Shown here: piece by piece, positions 1 through 13,657 of the stretch
How the letters are laid out: every line of letters starts with the position of its first letter
How positions within the stretch are numbered: the stretch's first letter is position 1
Position numbers and translations under genes: made by a program
The notes under the pieces: generated by a model
Database searches by the model: none
Seen by the model: the letters and a program-made list of their open reading frames with translations, nothing else
Told to the model about the DNA's origin: nothing
Assembly: GCA_037389465.1 (NCBI GenBank)
Contig: JAZARR010000212.1
Location: 3,490,001-3,554,000, forward strand
From: Baylisascaris procyonis
Lineage: Eukaryota > Nematoda > Chromadorea > Rhabditida > Ascarididae
Length of the DNA: 64,000 nt
Direction of reading: 5' to 3'

Positions 1-650
1 TTATTGCACATCTGGAAAATTCATTCAACACCGTCAATGACCTTTCAATTTGGTGAAAGCCATCCTCGAGATCGCGCCATATGCTATCCTCCGTATAGGC
101 ATTCCCTGAATGCAAATCGTTCAACGATTCCACATTTTATGAGGTTTCAAAGTGCATTTAGGGAAGAAGAAGAGGACTTCTCTAGTGTTTCACAAACAAA
201 TGCCTATCCTTGAATGAATTCCGATCATAAAGCGATCAAAAGTGATACGTATACACTAGAGAATATGATTAACTGCTCATCATTGAAAGTATTATGGTGA
301 ACCGAATTTTTCAATTTTCAAAAATTCCTTTTTCAAAATTTTTTCAAAAAAAATTTTAAAAAAAATTCGCAGCAAACGACCTTCAAATTGAAGTTAATTA
401 GAGGACCGTAAAGAGCGAAAAAGCTTCCCGTAATCAGCAAAACGCGTCAACCTAAAGCACTCGGGTCGCATGATTGCTCGAGCATTTTGAGGATATTTTC
501 GAATCGAGGCACTATTGAAGAGGACCACTCAAAATCAGTGCTTTCACGAAGAAGCGCAATGAGACGCAAGAGAGGATGCTCTCCGCAACCATCGCCACTT
601 GATTCGTCGACGGGAAGTGGCCATTGCAGTACCACACACAACGCTGCACT
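1..650 (-). CDS. VIRMA: VIRMA exons at the left window edge
   Basis: Exon 452-650 (TTTACAG acceptor, donor GTTGAC) ends with IVPRFENILKMLEQSCDP, matching the family segment VVGLKQMLESSGDP. The next exon starts at 105 after TTGCATTCAG. Its two leading bases complete the open codon, and it remains open to position 1 (AYTEDSIWRDLEDGFHQIER). The region 106-451 between them is intron, with an A/T-rich tract at 308-370. The stop codon and any RG-rich tail lie outside the window. Confidence 0.65.
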
Positions 651-3600
651 CTGTAAACCACACTCTCAAATCACCTCACAACGAAACAATGACATATTGA
701 CAACGAACTGCGTCTTCCATCAACACGATGACCGCCTGAACAAGTTCAGCAATATGAAGAGTGAGAAGTTTCAATTGCCCCACTAAATCGGAGTGCTTGA
801 CTATCATTTCTGCTACACCAATCGAGTGTCACTTCGTGAATTTAGAAAGTGAGATCAAAGAGATGAAAAACTGTGGTCTGCACCACTATCCCCATGGAAA
901 GATTCAAGTCTGACCTAATGAACAGAACCTCATATCGAGGTAAATTTTCCACGAAACTAGAATTCATCCCGCAATACCTCTCTTATCAATTTATTCAAAG
1001 AAAATGCAAGAAAATATTTGGTGCAAAAAGTCTGTCAATGAAAGAATTAAATTGCAATACTGTGCGAACAACAGGGAAAATTAATTTGCAAAACGAGGTG
1101 GGAGGGAGAAGGCCTGAGGGGTCAAGCGGTAATGATGAGAGTTTTTGAAGTGAGAACTGGTGTGCTTAGCACATACATTCAATTTAGATGCATTCATAAG
1201 GTTTATAACTGAAATACCAAGTCGATAGGCATGGCTCCCATAACATATGAAAATATTTGCTTTATATGTAATAGGCATCCTCCAATTACGGTTACCGCAG
1301 TCCTATGATCGACGGTGATCGTAAAATGTGGTTACGGTGAGCTAATGAATAGGCGAGGTAAAAAAAAAAGTAGCGTTTGAGGAAAAACCTTCAAGAAGAA
1401 GTTCTCTAATAGAGTCAAGAGTAGTCCACTAGCAATATTGAGTACACTGCTAGAGTAATCGGACGTTGCTTCCAGACGACGAATGAATCGAGTTAGCGCA
1501 CCTGGCCTCGAATTAAACGCCTTTTGCACCTATAAATAGGTCATTGAAATTCGCTGATTCAGTTCGAAAGATTCAACCGAACAGCAGTTTGCTGAAGGAA
1601 TTACTGGGATTTCTCATGAACCAGTTGTTCAATCTCTATGCCACTCCCTCCGTGAGGCCCGTCTTTACCGAGTTTCACCAGCGATTAGGAAATTCAAATA
1701 TGAAAAGGAAAAACAAGATTCAAGATTCACCATGCACTCTTTCATACTGGAAAGCTATCTATCAGCAATATTTGATCCAATAAATTCATCCGCTTTATGA
1801 TACGCTTAATCGCATCAACTTCGCACTGAGAAAATAAATCGACAAAATAAGGCAAAAACAAACGCTGCCACGAGCATGCTTTGATGCATCCCCAATAGCG
1901 ATCAGTGCCTTGAGTGCCGGAATCACCGTTTCTAAGCTTTGTTCGTTTTGACCAACATGTTCGCAGAGAGCATTGCAAATCATCAAATGCAGGTCACTGC
2001 GTAAAATCGGTACTCCCTCTTGTTCAGTATGACTCAACCGGCATAGTTCCACAAATATTTTCTGCAAAACATTCATAGTAAGCCGGAAGAGTGTTAGAAA
2101 AAACGGCTCAAGGAGGTGATAAAACGTTCATACTGTAAAGCAAGCATGCCCGTGCAAACATCTAAACCATATTAGACTCAGAAGGATCATTGGCGACCGA
2201 AAAACGCTCGATTAGCTCAAACTTCCTGGCTCCAAATGGCAACACTACTTTAAAAAGAGCATATGAATCATTTCAATCAAATCAAGCTGGAATGGCTGAT
2301 AAATGATAGGCGAACCGCTGAACTTGCTTACGTTATTCAAAGATTTGCAGTCTGTAAAGCATGCCTGTGAAATATAATGTAGATGAAGCAAGCGGTTTGC
2401 GATATGACATCTTTGATCAAGCATCCTCGAATGTCTGCATTATACTTCGTGGTGGGAAAGCAATACAAAAATTTACCTTTCCCTATGCGCTATGCTCGTT
2501 TGAAGCAAATCAGTGGGCTAGAGTAATTTGCACGTTGTCACTTAACAGGCATAGTTCCAGAAACAACTTGTCCGATCCTCAAAAATGCAACAAAAAGAAG
2601 AAAAGCGCTTACAACGAGATGCTTTTGGAAGACGACATGTGAGGCTGTCTTATGACTGGCAACGTTGAAAAATTTGAGTGCTGTTGACAAGAAGAGTTTT
2701 CTTGAGGTAAGTGAGTCAGCAAATCCTATACAAATTGTTGTATCACGGATACAGCTTGCCGTCAACGCAATTATTGCTGCCGTTGTATAGTCGGTTGCCG
2801 CTCCGAATCGTACTTCTTCACTCACATTGCCACCCTCATCATCACTTTCGTCGTTCAACGCATTCAGCACGGCATTCTGTGACGAGACGGCTAATGCTCG
2901 CAATGCTTGCTCCAGCAGTTCCCTTAAACAATAACCTACCTACTGACTTCATTTCCACTCTCTTTGTTTGATGATATAAGACCAGGAACACATACGCATA
3001 AAATATGTGTTTCAAATTGCAACTAAAACATCAAATGCTTAACCCTCAAATATTATGGATTCATGCTGACTGCGATGGCGATCGCATTTGAGAGCATCCA
3101 AACAACGTCTGCGTTTAATTTATTTAATCATTTCATTAAGAGGAAAGTAAACAGAATCGAAGCAATCCGAACGGGTAATATTAGAAGCATTACACAATCA
3201 ACAGTGGGTTGTACAAAAGTTCGAGTTTTTCTAGAGCCGAACTCGCAAAAAGCGGTACCCCTCAAGTAGGCAAAATATATCACACCAATTATGATTCACG
3301 TTGATACGCCCTTAACCTGTGTTGTCCAACCAGAAATAGTTTAAGGGTAATAGGGCATGAATAATCAACTATACTAAAAGATAAGAAAGCTATCCCGCTT
3401 CCTTCAATTAATTTTTTCGACAAACTTCCCACAAGTGGTGCAACTTTCACTTCATTGCAGAATTTATCTAATGTTCGAGACGACCTGATTTTCAGCTAAT
3501 CTGAAATTATGCTTATATTGCATATAGCAGGATAAGCTCAAAGAAAACAAGAAATAAAATCGATAAAAGAGATCAAACCCTGCAATGAATCTCGCTGCAT

Positions 3601-5543
3601 TGACGCCAAGATGAGCAAGGCGAACACATAAACCAATCACATGAGAGCATAATACCCGCGACGTAGTGACACCTAACTGAAAAAGAATTTGGTCAATGAA
3701 AAGTGTCAGAGGATATCGACGAATTTCTATCACCAACAAAAATTTGACACCATATTCATTTGTCCTTCTAGTGCTATTCCACAACTTTAGGCAAGAGAGC
3801 AGGAAAATTATGACACCCCTCCTCCCCTTCTCGCAATCCTAGTGGAAAGCTAGTTGATTAACTACTGAAATTTGTTCACTTGCCATATATGGTAAAGTTT
3901 CGCTGAAAACTTTCGGCAACCGTTGCTTAATTCGAATAAACTGCTAAGGAATTCAAAACACAGCTATTTGATCTATAGGGCACACGTTCTCCGCGACAAC
4001 AATCTTCGAACCTTTCAAATCAACTCCGGAGCCTAAATCAAGGTCATCGAAGTGGTCACGTTAACTGTTTCAATGTTCAGTAAAAATAGTGTACCTTCTC
4101 CATGTTCATATAATTTTTACGACGTTCTTTCAAAGTTTTTTGAAAATGAAACCAATATTGCAGATAATTTCTAAATAAACCCTTCTTAGGAATGACAATT
4201 AAATTCCCCAGGGTTTCAACAACCCTCAGGGATGGATCAAGTTTGTTAAGGATTATATCTGTCAGGAATAGTTTGCTAAGACGATCATGATGAAGCAATC
4301 GGTTATTAGCATTGAGGCACATTGAATGGGAGATCCACATAAACGAACAAATCGTGCCCATGCAGCGCAAAGACGTTTAATAACCGCGTAAAATGACCAA
4401 TCCGTGTTGTAAAGTTCCCTTACCCATTTGTTACATAACCTTGCACGCATAAGGAGACCCTTTCTGCCGCAGAAAAACGAGTGAAATAGAGAAAAGAATA
4501 ACCTTGCTGAGAAAGCATTGTGATGAAGCAGATCTTCCACTGAGGAATCTAGTGAAGCAATTTATGTGGGGAAGGCAGAGTTCCTCCTTCCCTACCCACC
4601 CCCCCCCCCTTCCCTATCAGATAGTGCTTCGATAACAATCATAAACCCACCAGAACAATGAAAGAAAGATGGTGCTTAAACATGAGCAGATGATCCATCC
4701 AGATGGTAAAACTAGATAGCAGTGTTTTTCTATCGGCTTCACAAAGACGATCAACGACGGATGCAGGCATTGGACGAGGTAGCAATCTTCGTACGATATC
4801 TACCACGGCCATGAATGTTCTAGGCTGGCTTAAACCATTAGTGAATAGCTTCTCCAACATCACATACAATGAACTCTTCTGAAAATTTAGAATTCGGTTA
4901 ATTAGGATGCAATACGAATCAACCTCAACTCAGATTCATAAACAAGCTTCTATATTCCATGAAAACAACATCGCAGTGAAAATAGGTATGTAGACTCACC
5001 ACGTTATCATCAAAAACGGAAATAAACGGAAGCAAATTCGTGAGGTAATATAAAGAATACCTTTCATCCAATAAAGTAAAATTAAACACTACTCGATTTA
5101 CCGCACACTGCAATACACACAAATTTTCCCCAACGTACCAATCACTATTAGGAAAAGTTTTTATTTAGTTTTAGCTTGACAATAGGTAGTCAGTCAAAGT
5201 TTGACGACAGGCATAGGATTGCAATTTTAAACATTCCTGCTACTACCACGAGGCGCAAATGTCCGTTCAAGTTTAATCAGTTACGAAACCCGAAAAAGTA
5301 GCAATAACCAAGTACCTCTAAATCGATTATTGAGCACATCTTATTGGAAAAGTTTTATAAATCAATCTAGCAGGCGATAAATGAAACGATTCACTCACCG
5401 AAGATGACGATTGCAAAGTAACATAAACACTTAAAGAGTCAAGAATGAGTCGACGAATGGCGATATGTTCGTGCGTTCTACCAAAGCCACAAACTGCGTA
5501 TGTGTCCAATAAAACATCAACCGCCGATATATCCAAAAGCTGA

Positions 5544-5599
<56 letters not shown>

Positions 5600-8500
5600 T
5601 TTAAATGAAATATTTTCCAATCACCTCAAAATGAAGAAACAATTATGCAGTCTCCAAATGTGATAGGCGATGTTGACATTCCAACAAGGAGGCTGATGGC
5701 TTGATGGAAACTCTTTTTCCAAAAAAAAGAGAAATTATTCTACAAGCAAGATCACTTTGCTGTCCAACAGTAAAGGTAACAACTTTCAATAAAGACAAAT
5801 TTCAGCAGTATTCTTAAGGTGGATTGAGCATAAACCCATGGAAAAATGCAATAAAACCTGAAAAAAAAAAAAGAATTCCTCTCCTCCGTGCTGTAATGGA
5901 TATCAGTAATTATAGTTCCACAAACAATTCTTTCGAAATTTCGATATCACTAAATGGGATAATAATGAAAACGAAATTTAAATTGTGGATTTTTTCATTG
6001 GCACTCAAAATTGTTGAAAATTCTTGAAAAAAGTAGATGACCCTTCAAAACCTGTATCGTAAGGGTTATCTCGTGCCTGAGGCGCTTTTACCAATCTTGG
6101 TAGTTAAAGATTCCTCTATTACCTTCCCAAATTTTATCGTGATGCTTGGCAAATGATATGTGGCATAATCAGCTATATGAAGTGGTAAAACTTTTGAAGT
6201 ATTCGATAAACTTTAACCGCAGGTACGAGTTAAACATAAATATATAACATAAATCCCTAATTGCACTCAATGCAAATCGAAATCCCACATGAAGATTTAA
6301 AGAAATCATCGTGCAATGTTTGAAAATGAAGAGTAGATAAAATTACCTTATTAATGAAAGCAAATGATTTATGCACTTTTCCGATGAGACAAAGTGCCGG
6401 ATATACCAATGCAACATAGATCGATGAATCGCCAGAAAGCGTTGCTCGACTATCGCCTTGCCCAGGAGAACGTTTCACGTTAGCCAGCTTAACAATAACT
6501 TTCATATTACTTTTAAATACTTGATAACAAACTTCCTATTCCACAAGTCTTTCACTGAGGAGCAATGCCTACGTAAACGCGCAGACCAGCACCTGTGGGT
6601 AACGCCCTTCCATAATTCTCAGTGAATCAGTACACACTAAGGATTCAAATGTGCAGAAATTTTCACCTCCGAACGTCCCGGCATCCACATGCCCCTGGGG
6701 ATACCTATCTTTGGGCATTTTTGAATATTCTTGGACCACCCCAGGCATAGTGATTTTTGGTCACTTATAGGGAGACAACAGGCCCCGGTTGCCCCAATTT
6801 AGCAGCTTTTTGAACATTCTCGTGGTGTATCTGAATGTTTTTGGACTAGCCTAACCTTAGGAAGGGAAAGAAAAAACGGCAAAGCGGGAAAGCACAGCGT
6901 TCTATAAATTCTCTAGGTGGCCTTAATCTTAATGGTTGTAAAAATCCTGCAACTCTCTTCCGTTGCCAAAAAACCGTGCAATCCCTCTGGAGGTGCATTT
7001 AAGATATGGTGAGCACATACAACATTGAGTGCTCCAAGCCACAAGATTTTCTGAAAAACCTCGACGTGCCCCAATTTCCAGGATCAGGACTGCCGAACCC
7101 GGAGCTACTCCAAGTTTTGAGGCGAGGCAACAGTAGCAACACGCCCTCCCCAGCCCCATATCAAGCGAAAGATAAAGAAAATTGCCTCCACCTAGCCATT
7201 TTCGATGACTTGTATTAGAGCTACGGTTTCTCAAAACACTGAAATTGCCCTCATTATATGCGTTTTAAATATCTTCGTTGTACAAATATTTTCACTATAA
7301 TGTGTTTTTCTTTTAAAATTTACATAAAAATTATTAGTTCTGAAGGTATAGTTCGTGATTTCATTTTATTTTTCAGTTCCACAATATTTGAATAAGTGAC
7401 CATATGAGGCAATGATCGGTAATTAAAATAGCATTTTTTTTTAATGTTATCGTTTCTATATAATCGACACTACTATAAACCTCTAAACCACCTTCACTAA
7501 TCAACAATCTTGAATTCAATGCACATATGAATCTCCCTCAAAAACAATCCCAGACACTAGGTTGTTTAATAATTCGTTGCCTTAATAGGTACAGCAACCG
7601 CTAGTTGAAAGCTATATTAAAGTCGAATGAGTTGTAAAAAAAAAAAGAAAGAAATAAAATAAATAAAAGAACTCACTTTCAATAAACGCACAATTTGCTC
7701 TAAACCATCTTCTTCATAGAACATTGAAATAATCTCATAATAGCGCTCGTTTCGATTTGTATTTGAGACTGCAAAAATTCGCAATGAAAAAAAAAAAAAA
7801 ACTCAAAGTTTCATCACTTCAATTAACGTTAATTGAATAATCAACTGTGCAAAATTTAGCTGAATCGTTTCCATACGTCCCCATAAATCACACTGCAAAG
7901 TAAACCGAAGAAGCACGGGAAGCGTTATGTAAAAAAGTTTTCTATAAACCGGCATCAGGTGAAAGACAAGCAATGCGAAGATGATCCGAGTGAAATCAGC
8001 TCGTAGAAAAACCTAAGCAAGTTGTAAGAAATCAGCCGCTTATGTTGGACGTTTAAGCTTAGAGTTTTATTTTATTTTATGCAACCAGACTTTCTAACAC
8101 TCCAACTTTTAAGTTCTTATCAACTAATCAACCTTCAATATAATAAAATCCGTATACTCGCAACAGTGTGCAACGTCACGTTTTCTGTAAAGAATCCAAC
8201 AAAAAAAACGTACCATTGTAATGCTCGTCTAAAAGTGCAGTAAGCAATCTCAATACCGTTATTGCCGCAAATGGTGGTTCGCCATTCTCGAACTTGTCGC
8301 TGTATGATTCTAACCTTAAAAATGACACTACACCTTAACACTCCCTGCATATGAAATAAAAGAAATCGTTTCATATCACTCCTCAAAATTCATTCTAAAT
8401 AAACGAAAAGTTGAGCAAAGATATCGCTTATGAGCCAATTCTTTTATCCGCTGCTCAAAGATCTACTTCGCATATAACGCAAAAATTCCACTCTTTCATC

Positions 8501-11500
8501 AATTTTCAGATATACTTCTCAAGTAAAATGTTCACAATGAATTACCTGAAATGAACTATAAGCGCAGCCGGAAACAAAAGCCCAACTACATCCGCCAACT
8601 TTTGAAACTTTTAATAACACACTCAAGAAATAGTATAATAGATCTAAAGCTGAAAAAAAGACCCTTATAGATCGTACCTCTGAAGGAGAAAATGAAGTGA
8701 GCTAGCATTGGTTGCATGCGCTAATGCATATCGCAAAGGATCAGTCCACTGTTTCAGCGAGGTCGCACTGAAAGATTGCTTGATAAAAATTTATAAACAA
8801 AACCACAGCAATCTTTTGTGGTTTCCAAAGGAATAGAAGGCTTCACTTTTTAGTATTGACCTCAAAATAAAGCAGGCAAAAACTAAAACAAAGTTTTCAA
8901 GGATGATTTGCCGAACCGATCGAAGTACGGAAAGATCAATTTCATAACACAAACCGTCGTGACAATTTTATAACACAAACCGTCGTGACCCTTCAACAAG
9001 ATAAAATAGACACAATGAAATGCAAATGCATTCTAACTAAAAATGTGCGTCCATGTTGCCGAAATAGTCACATACCCTCAAATGTAAGCAAATATCGGCG
9101 AAACGATCAGAATCCCGATAACTCGAACGTAGAATCCCAAACTACTGGAGTTCCGTTGTCCCGATTCAACGGATATAACGAAGAAGAGGTCAATAACTCA
9201 AAGTTGTGCAGCATACGAACTATTGAAAATATTTAAAGCGTTGATTATTTAGAATGTACAATTAACCTGCCAGAACTCACAAACGTAACGAAAGTAAGCT
9301 AACAAAAACGAACGCTGAAATGAAGCTGCCATCAATGAGATGGCATAAGAGAGCGCCATATTTACGCCAGAAACATCCGTCCGATTGGAAACGCGCAAGT
9401 GTGAAAAGGATTTCACATGCGTATCCATAGCTGGCTGAATGTCGCATTCTTGTCTTCATTTCGCTACTCATCTAAACTTATTCCCTTGATATTAGTTAAT
9501 TACAATAAAGCAAAAAACTACACACCACAAACAACTTTTATCAAGGAGTATTACCTGCAAAATTATATAGCAATCAATAAAAACAAATCGCCATTAACAA
9601 AGAGGATTATGCTGATGGTTGAACGTCACCTTTACAAGATCTGAAAAGTTGCGTTATCGCTAATTAGGATTCCCTCTGAAAAGCGAATAAATGAAAGCGA
9701 GAAGTGCGAACTGTCTAGCTCCGTAGCATTGTATAGCAACGTTCCAGTCAACGCTGTGTAGCACAAAACACTAAACTTTCTGCTTGAAACATTCACTAAA
9801 GTCACTGCGAAAGGTAAAACGACTGATTGAACATCACCCTATCGGACCCAATCTGCATTGATGTGCACAAATACCACATTACGCAGTTTTTTCCTAAATA
9901 ATTCTACTCGACAGTGGACCATTGCAAACTTTATGGTCTCATCCTTAAATGAGCACGTTATTCACGAACGGCTGAATATTAGTTGTGAATAGATAGAAAT
10001 TATAACGAACATGCTCATCGCTGGTTGCAGTATTTCCAATTGTGAAAACCTCAAGAAGATGCTTCATACATGGTTGGTAGGCGAGTGCCGCTACAAGGGA
10101 CTTTATTCCCTCTGCCGTTACACTGAGCATTAACATAGCATGTAAAGCCGTTATACGTTGCTCACAATCCATATCATCATCACTGCAAAAATAATTTGTG
10201 AAGAAACGCATAAAAACGTTTGTCCATCTCAAGAACTACCTATCGATCGACTGCGATCTTCGTCGATGAAACTCTTTAACACAACAAAAACATTTTTATT
10301 GAGATGATTCGATTTTAAATGAAGCAATTTCTTTGAATAATGAAGCAATCAACAATTAGCAAAATAAGTCATTACTTAACGATGTGATGCACTGCAAATA
10401 CTAAAAGTGTATGTTGCAAATGCAAAATTATTTTCCCCCTTTAAATTAATATAATTCAATTGCAAATCGGTTTCGATGAGTAATTCGAAAGAGAAATGAG
10501 GTTATATGTTGAAAATGTGGTTTTCACCAAAAGCAGAATACCGTTGATTAGCGATTGCGAGATTGTCGATTAATTGTAACGTGTGCAACGCATATGGAAG
10601 AAGACTCCGCTCCGAGGAGAAATTCCTCTAGAAAGCAATTAATTAAAGGAAAAGATTATTTTAAAAAAACATCGAGGAAATAAGTGATTTCAAAAAAGTT
10701 AGAGCAAAATTGTTCTAAATAATTTAGTGATTCTTATTCAACTAGTTAAAAGAATTGCATTCGAAACTTAAAATGAATAGCATCCCCAATTGATGAAGAG
10801 AAATCGAAATGAACTCCCGACGAATCGCTGAATTATCCACACATTTTCGCGGCAGAATATAATAAACTACTTTCCCCATCATTTCAACTATGCCATATTT
10901 CGTTGATACGACAATATTTACGTACACCATCAGGAAGCATATTGTAGCACATCGAATATGACTTGATTGTGGAATATCATTTATTTTAAAGGCTCAATCA
11001 TGCGTCATTCTAAACTTCAATGAGAGTGATTAACAATTAGCAAAGAGCTTAGTTACTCGATGTTGCATCAAATTCCATACTGACGAAAGCTTTCAATTCA
11101 GTTCTCCTAGTACAAATACTCAGTGAGATTTTTCATACGCGTGGCAATATCTGCGGTTGGTAGAACGCCGAAACCAATACCCGAGCAATAATGGGCAGAT
11201 TGAGATCACCCATCCCGTACTAAAACAGCCCAAAGTACCGCTTAGCTAAGTGGCCATATATCCCCTGTTCTGAGATGCCCCATTTCATATCTACGAGAAG
11301 TGATCTAAACAAAATACATTTGCAATTTGCTCATATTAAACACATCCTGTATGCTTGTCTCTTGATGGGTGGCGAACGATATTGCTCAGTAAAATGAACT
11401 GCTGCATTGCAATGCCAACTTTTCAACCATAAAGCAAGCATAAAGAGACGAATACGCTGAGAATCAATAAACGGTTTACAACGAATGGCTCAGATCGGAT

Positions 11501-13612
11501 TAGAGCCCTGAGTTCTCGTAGTCAGTAGACCTCGAGCTTGAGCCACAAAACACCTTAAACTCTAAAGTTTCAACCACGGATCCATATCAGTTTTTAAAGC
11601 AGCAGCACTAGCATATATTATATCACAAAAATAATAATAAAACAACCATATTAGTAAAAGTTTACCTGTCTCGCAATCTTTTCGGATCGTGTGAGGATTT
11701 TTATCACTAGGGAACCGATTTCAGTCATACTATGAGCCAAGAACACAGCACCAGCGATATCCCCGCCATGGAAATCGACCAGCACTTGTAGTAATTGAAC
11801 AGCAGCCATCCGGACACGATTGCCCAATTTCGTCGATGTAATAATTGAGCACAATGATTGCAAAATACCACTGAAATACAAACATTTTCACCTCGATAAA
11901 CATAAAATAATGCAAAGAAATGCGAATGCGGGACCGAATATCGAAGTGAAAACCTTTCATGAAGTGATCTATAGAGAAAGCATTGATCTTCGTTCTTCTT
12001 TTTCCGCCAGCTTGTTATGAAATGAGACGTTTTTGTGAGCGAAGAAAATAGTGCCGTTGACTCGTTGTCGTCTTTCTCACGATAAGTTTCACCGTTCGCC
12101 GATTTGCGTATCGACATCAACCAGTAAAGAAACGCGCAGTAATTGACCACCGATCGTAATTGCAATACCACATGAATTGGCATTTCCTTAACAAATAACA
12201 CCGCATTATTCCAAAGATAAAATCTATTTATAGGAGCCATAAAGAATGCAACATCTCTCGAGAGCTAAAGATTCTGATGTCATAGGCAACGATGTGAGGG
12301 GAAACTTCCCATACAGCTTTCATAAAGCACCTTTTGGATTTTAAAGGAGTGTGTAATGTGCTATGCCATCCCTCTCACCCCCTCCCCGCATCGATCGACT
12401 GCCGATCGCAGCTAAATTTCCATGATACAGAGTCGACCTCGTCCCACCACCCATCCTCCGCAGACGGAGACCTAGTGGCTCACCACAGCAATCACAATCT
12501 CAAAAAAGATTTGCATCATTTAGCAGGAAACTCTTAGCTTCTGTGGATGACAGCGCAAATTGCAATTTCACATTTAAAATCGTGAAAGCAATTATTGAAC
12601 TTTACAAATCGCATAACCTAAAATTTCGACTCTTTTCGTTTTTTTTTTTTGAATTTCCATTTTGGTTGAAAAATAGCGCTTATCTTTCCTATCACTTCAG
12701 GAATTCCACAGCCTTTAAACATGAAGCAAAACTCACGTTGGCACGCAGAAGTAATTGAATAATTCGCACATATGGCGTAACGCCACCTGAATCACTATCC
12801 ACCTGTTCGAATACAGCATCAGCACTCGTCACCCAGTGAAAGAGTGATGCGAACAACGTCCGTGCTGCTTCACAACGTGTTATGTTGCATACTGCACGTG
12901 ACTGCACCAAATCGAGTAGTCGATGCATAATGTGCCGGCGCTACAATAACCCGAAAAAGGATTACAGGAACATGCTCACCTGAGTGTCCTGTCATAGAGT
13001 CACCTTACAACCGATACAAGTAAATTCATTTCGAACAACTATAGGTCGCCTTTTGAAACACTACAAAAAGGTAGGTAAGACTAGAAACCCATCTTACTGA
13101 TTGGATTTCTAAATGGAACTTCGTTGCACCGCTCAATGCCAAACAGCAGCTACGTCGAAATGAAGCAACAACATCAAGACAAATCCTAACGAGAAGTTAA
13201 CGCTTAAAAGTTTCTGAGGATCTCTACGTCGAATTTCTTGGAGTCCCTTTCCATGGTAACAATTTTTTAGGTGCCATCACAGTATCCTTGTCCTATCAAA
13301 ATCACAAGAGTTATCAAATAGTTTTTCAGACAACTATAAGTGGAAACAATAAACTTCTGTGTAATCTATCGTGGGATGTGACAAATTAGGTGATTGAAGG
13401 GTTAAAATTTACATTTAGTGCGCATGCGAAATGCTGTGAATGCATGAGGAACAGTCGTTCAGCGATGCGACATCCAACTCGAAGATGTGTTTCGTTAACA
13501 ACGCCACCTTGAAATGCCATTGATTTGTTCAGCCCGAATTCCACCCAACTAGCAAGTCTCTCTTCTAAACGTCCTTCATCATCTGAAATGTTTGCATTTT
13601 TTCGCTAAATAC

Positions 13613-13657
<45 letters not shown>

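Noticed and set aside
4077..4540. Minus-strand open frames between VIRMA exons at 4.65 and 3.68 kb.
   Set aside because: The flanking exons already join in phase and align without a gap. No good splice sites or family similarity in these frames.
7006..7218. A plus-strand 70-codon frame, with a faint similarity at its end (LAIFDD) to one at 28955-29215 (LAILDD).
   Set aside because: Both lie in introns of minus-strand genes, and the similarity is a few residues. At most a dispersed repeat.
10742..10955. Open stretch that might supply the missing VIRMA exon.
   Set aside because: Neither acceptor nor donor gives the required phases, so it was kept only as a note in the exon entry.
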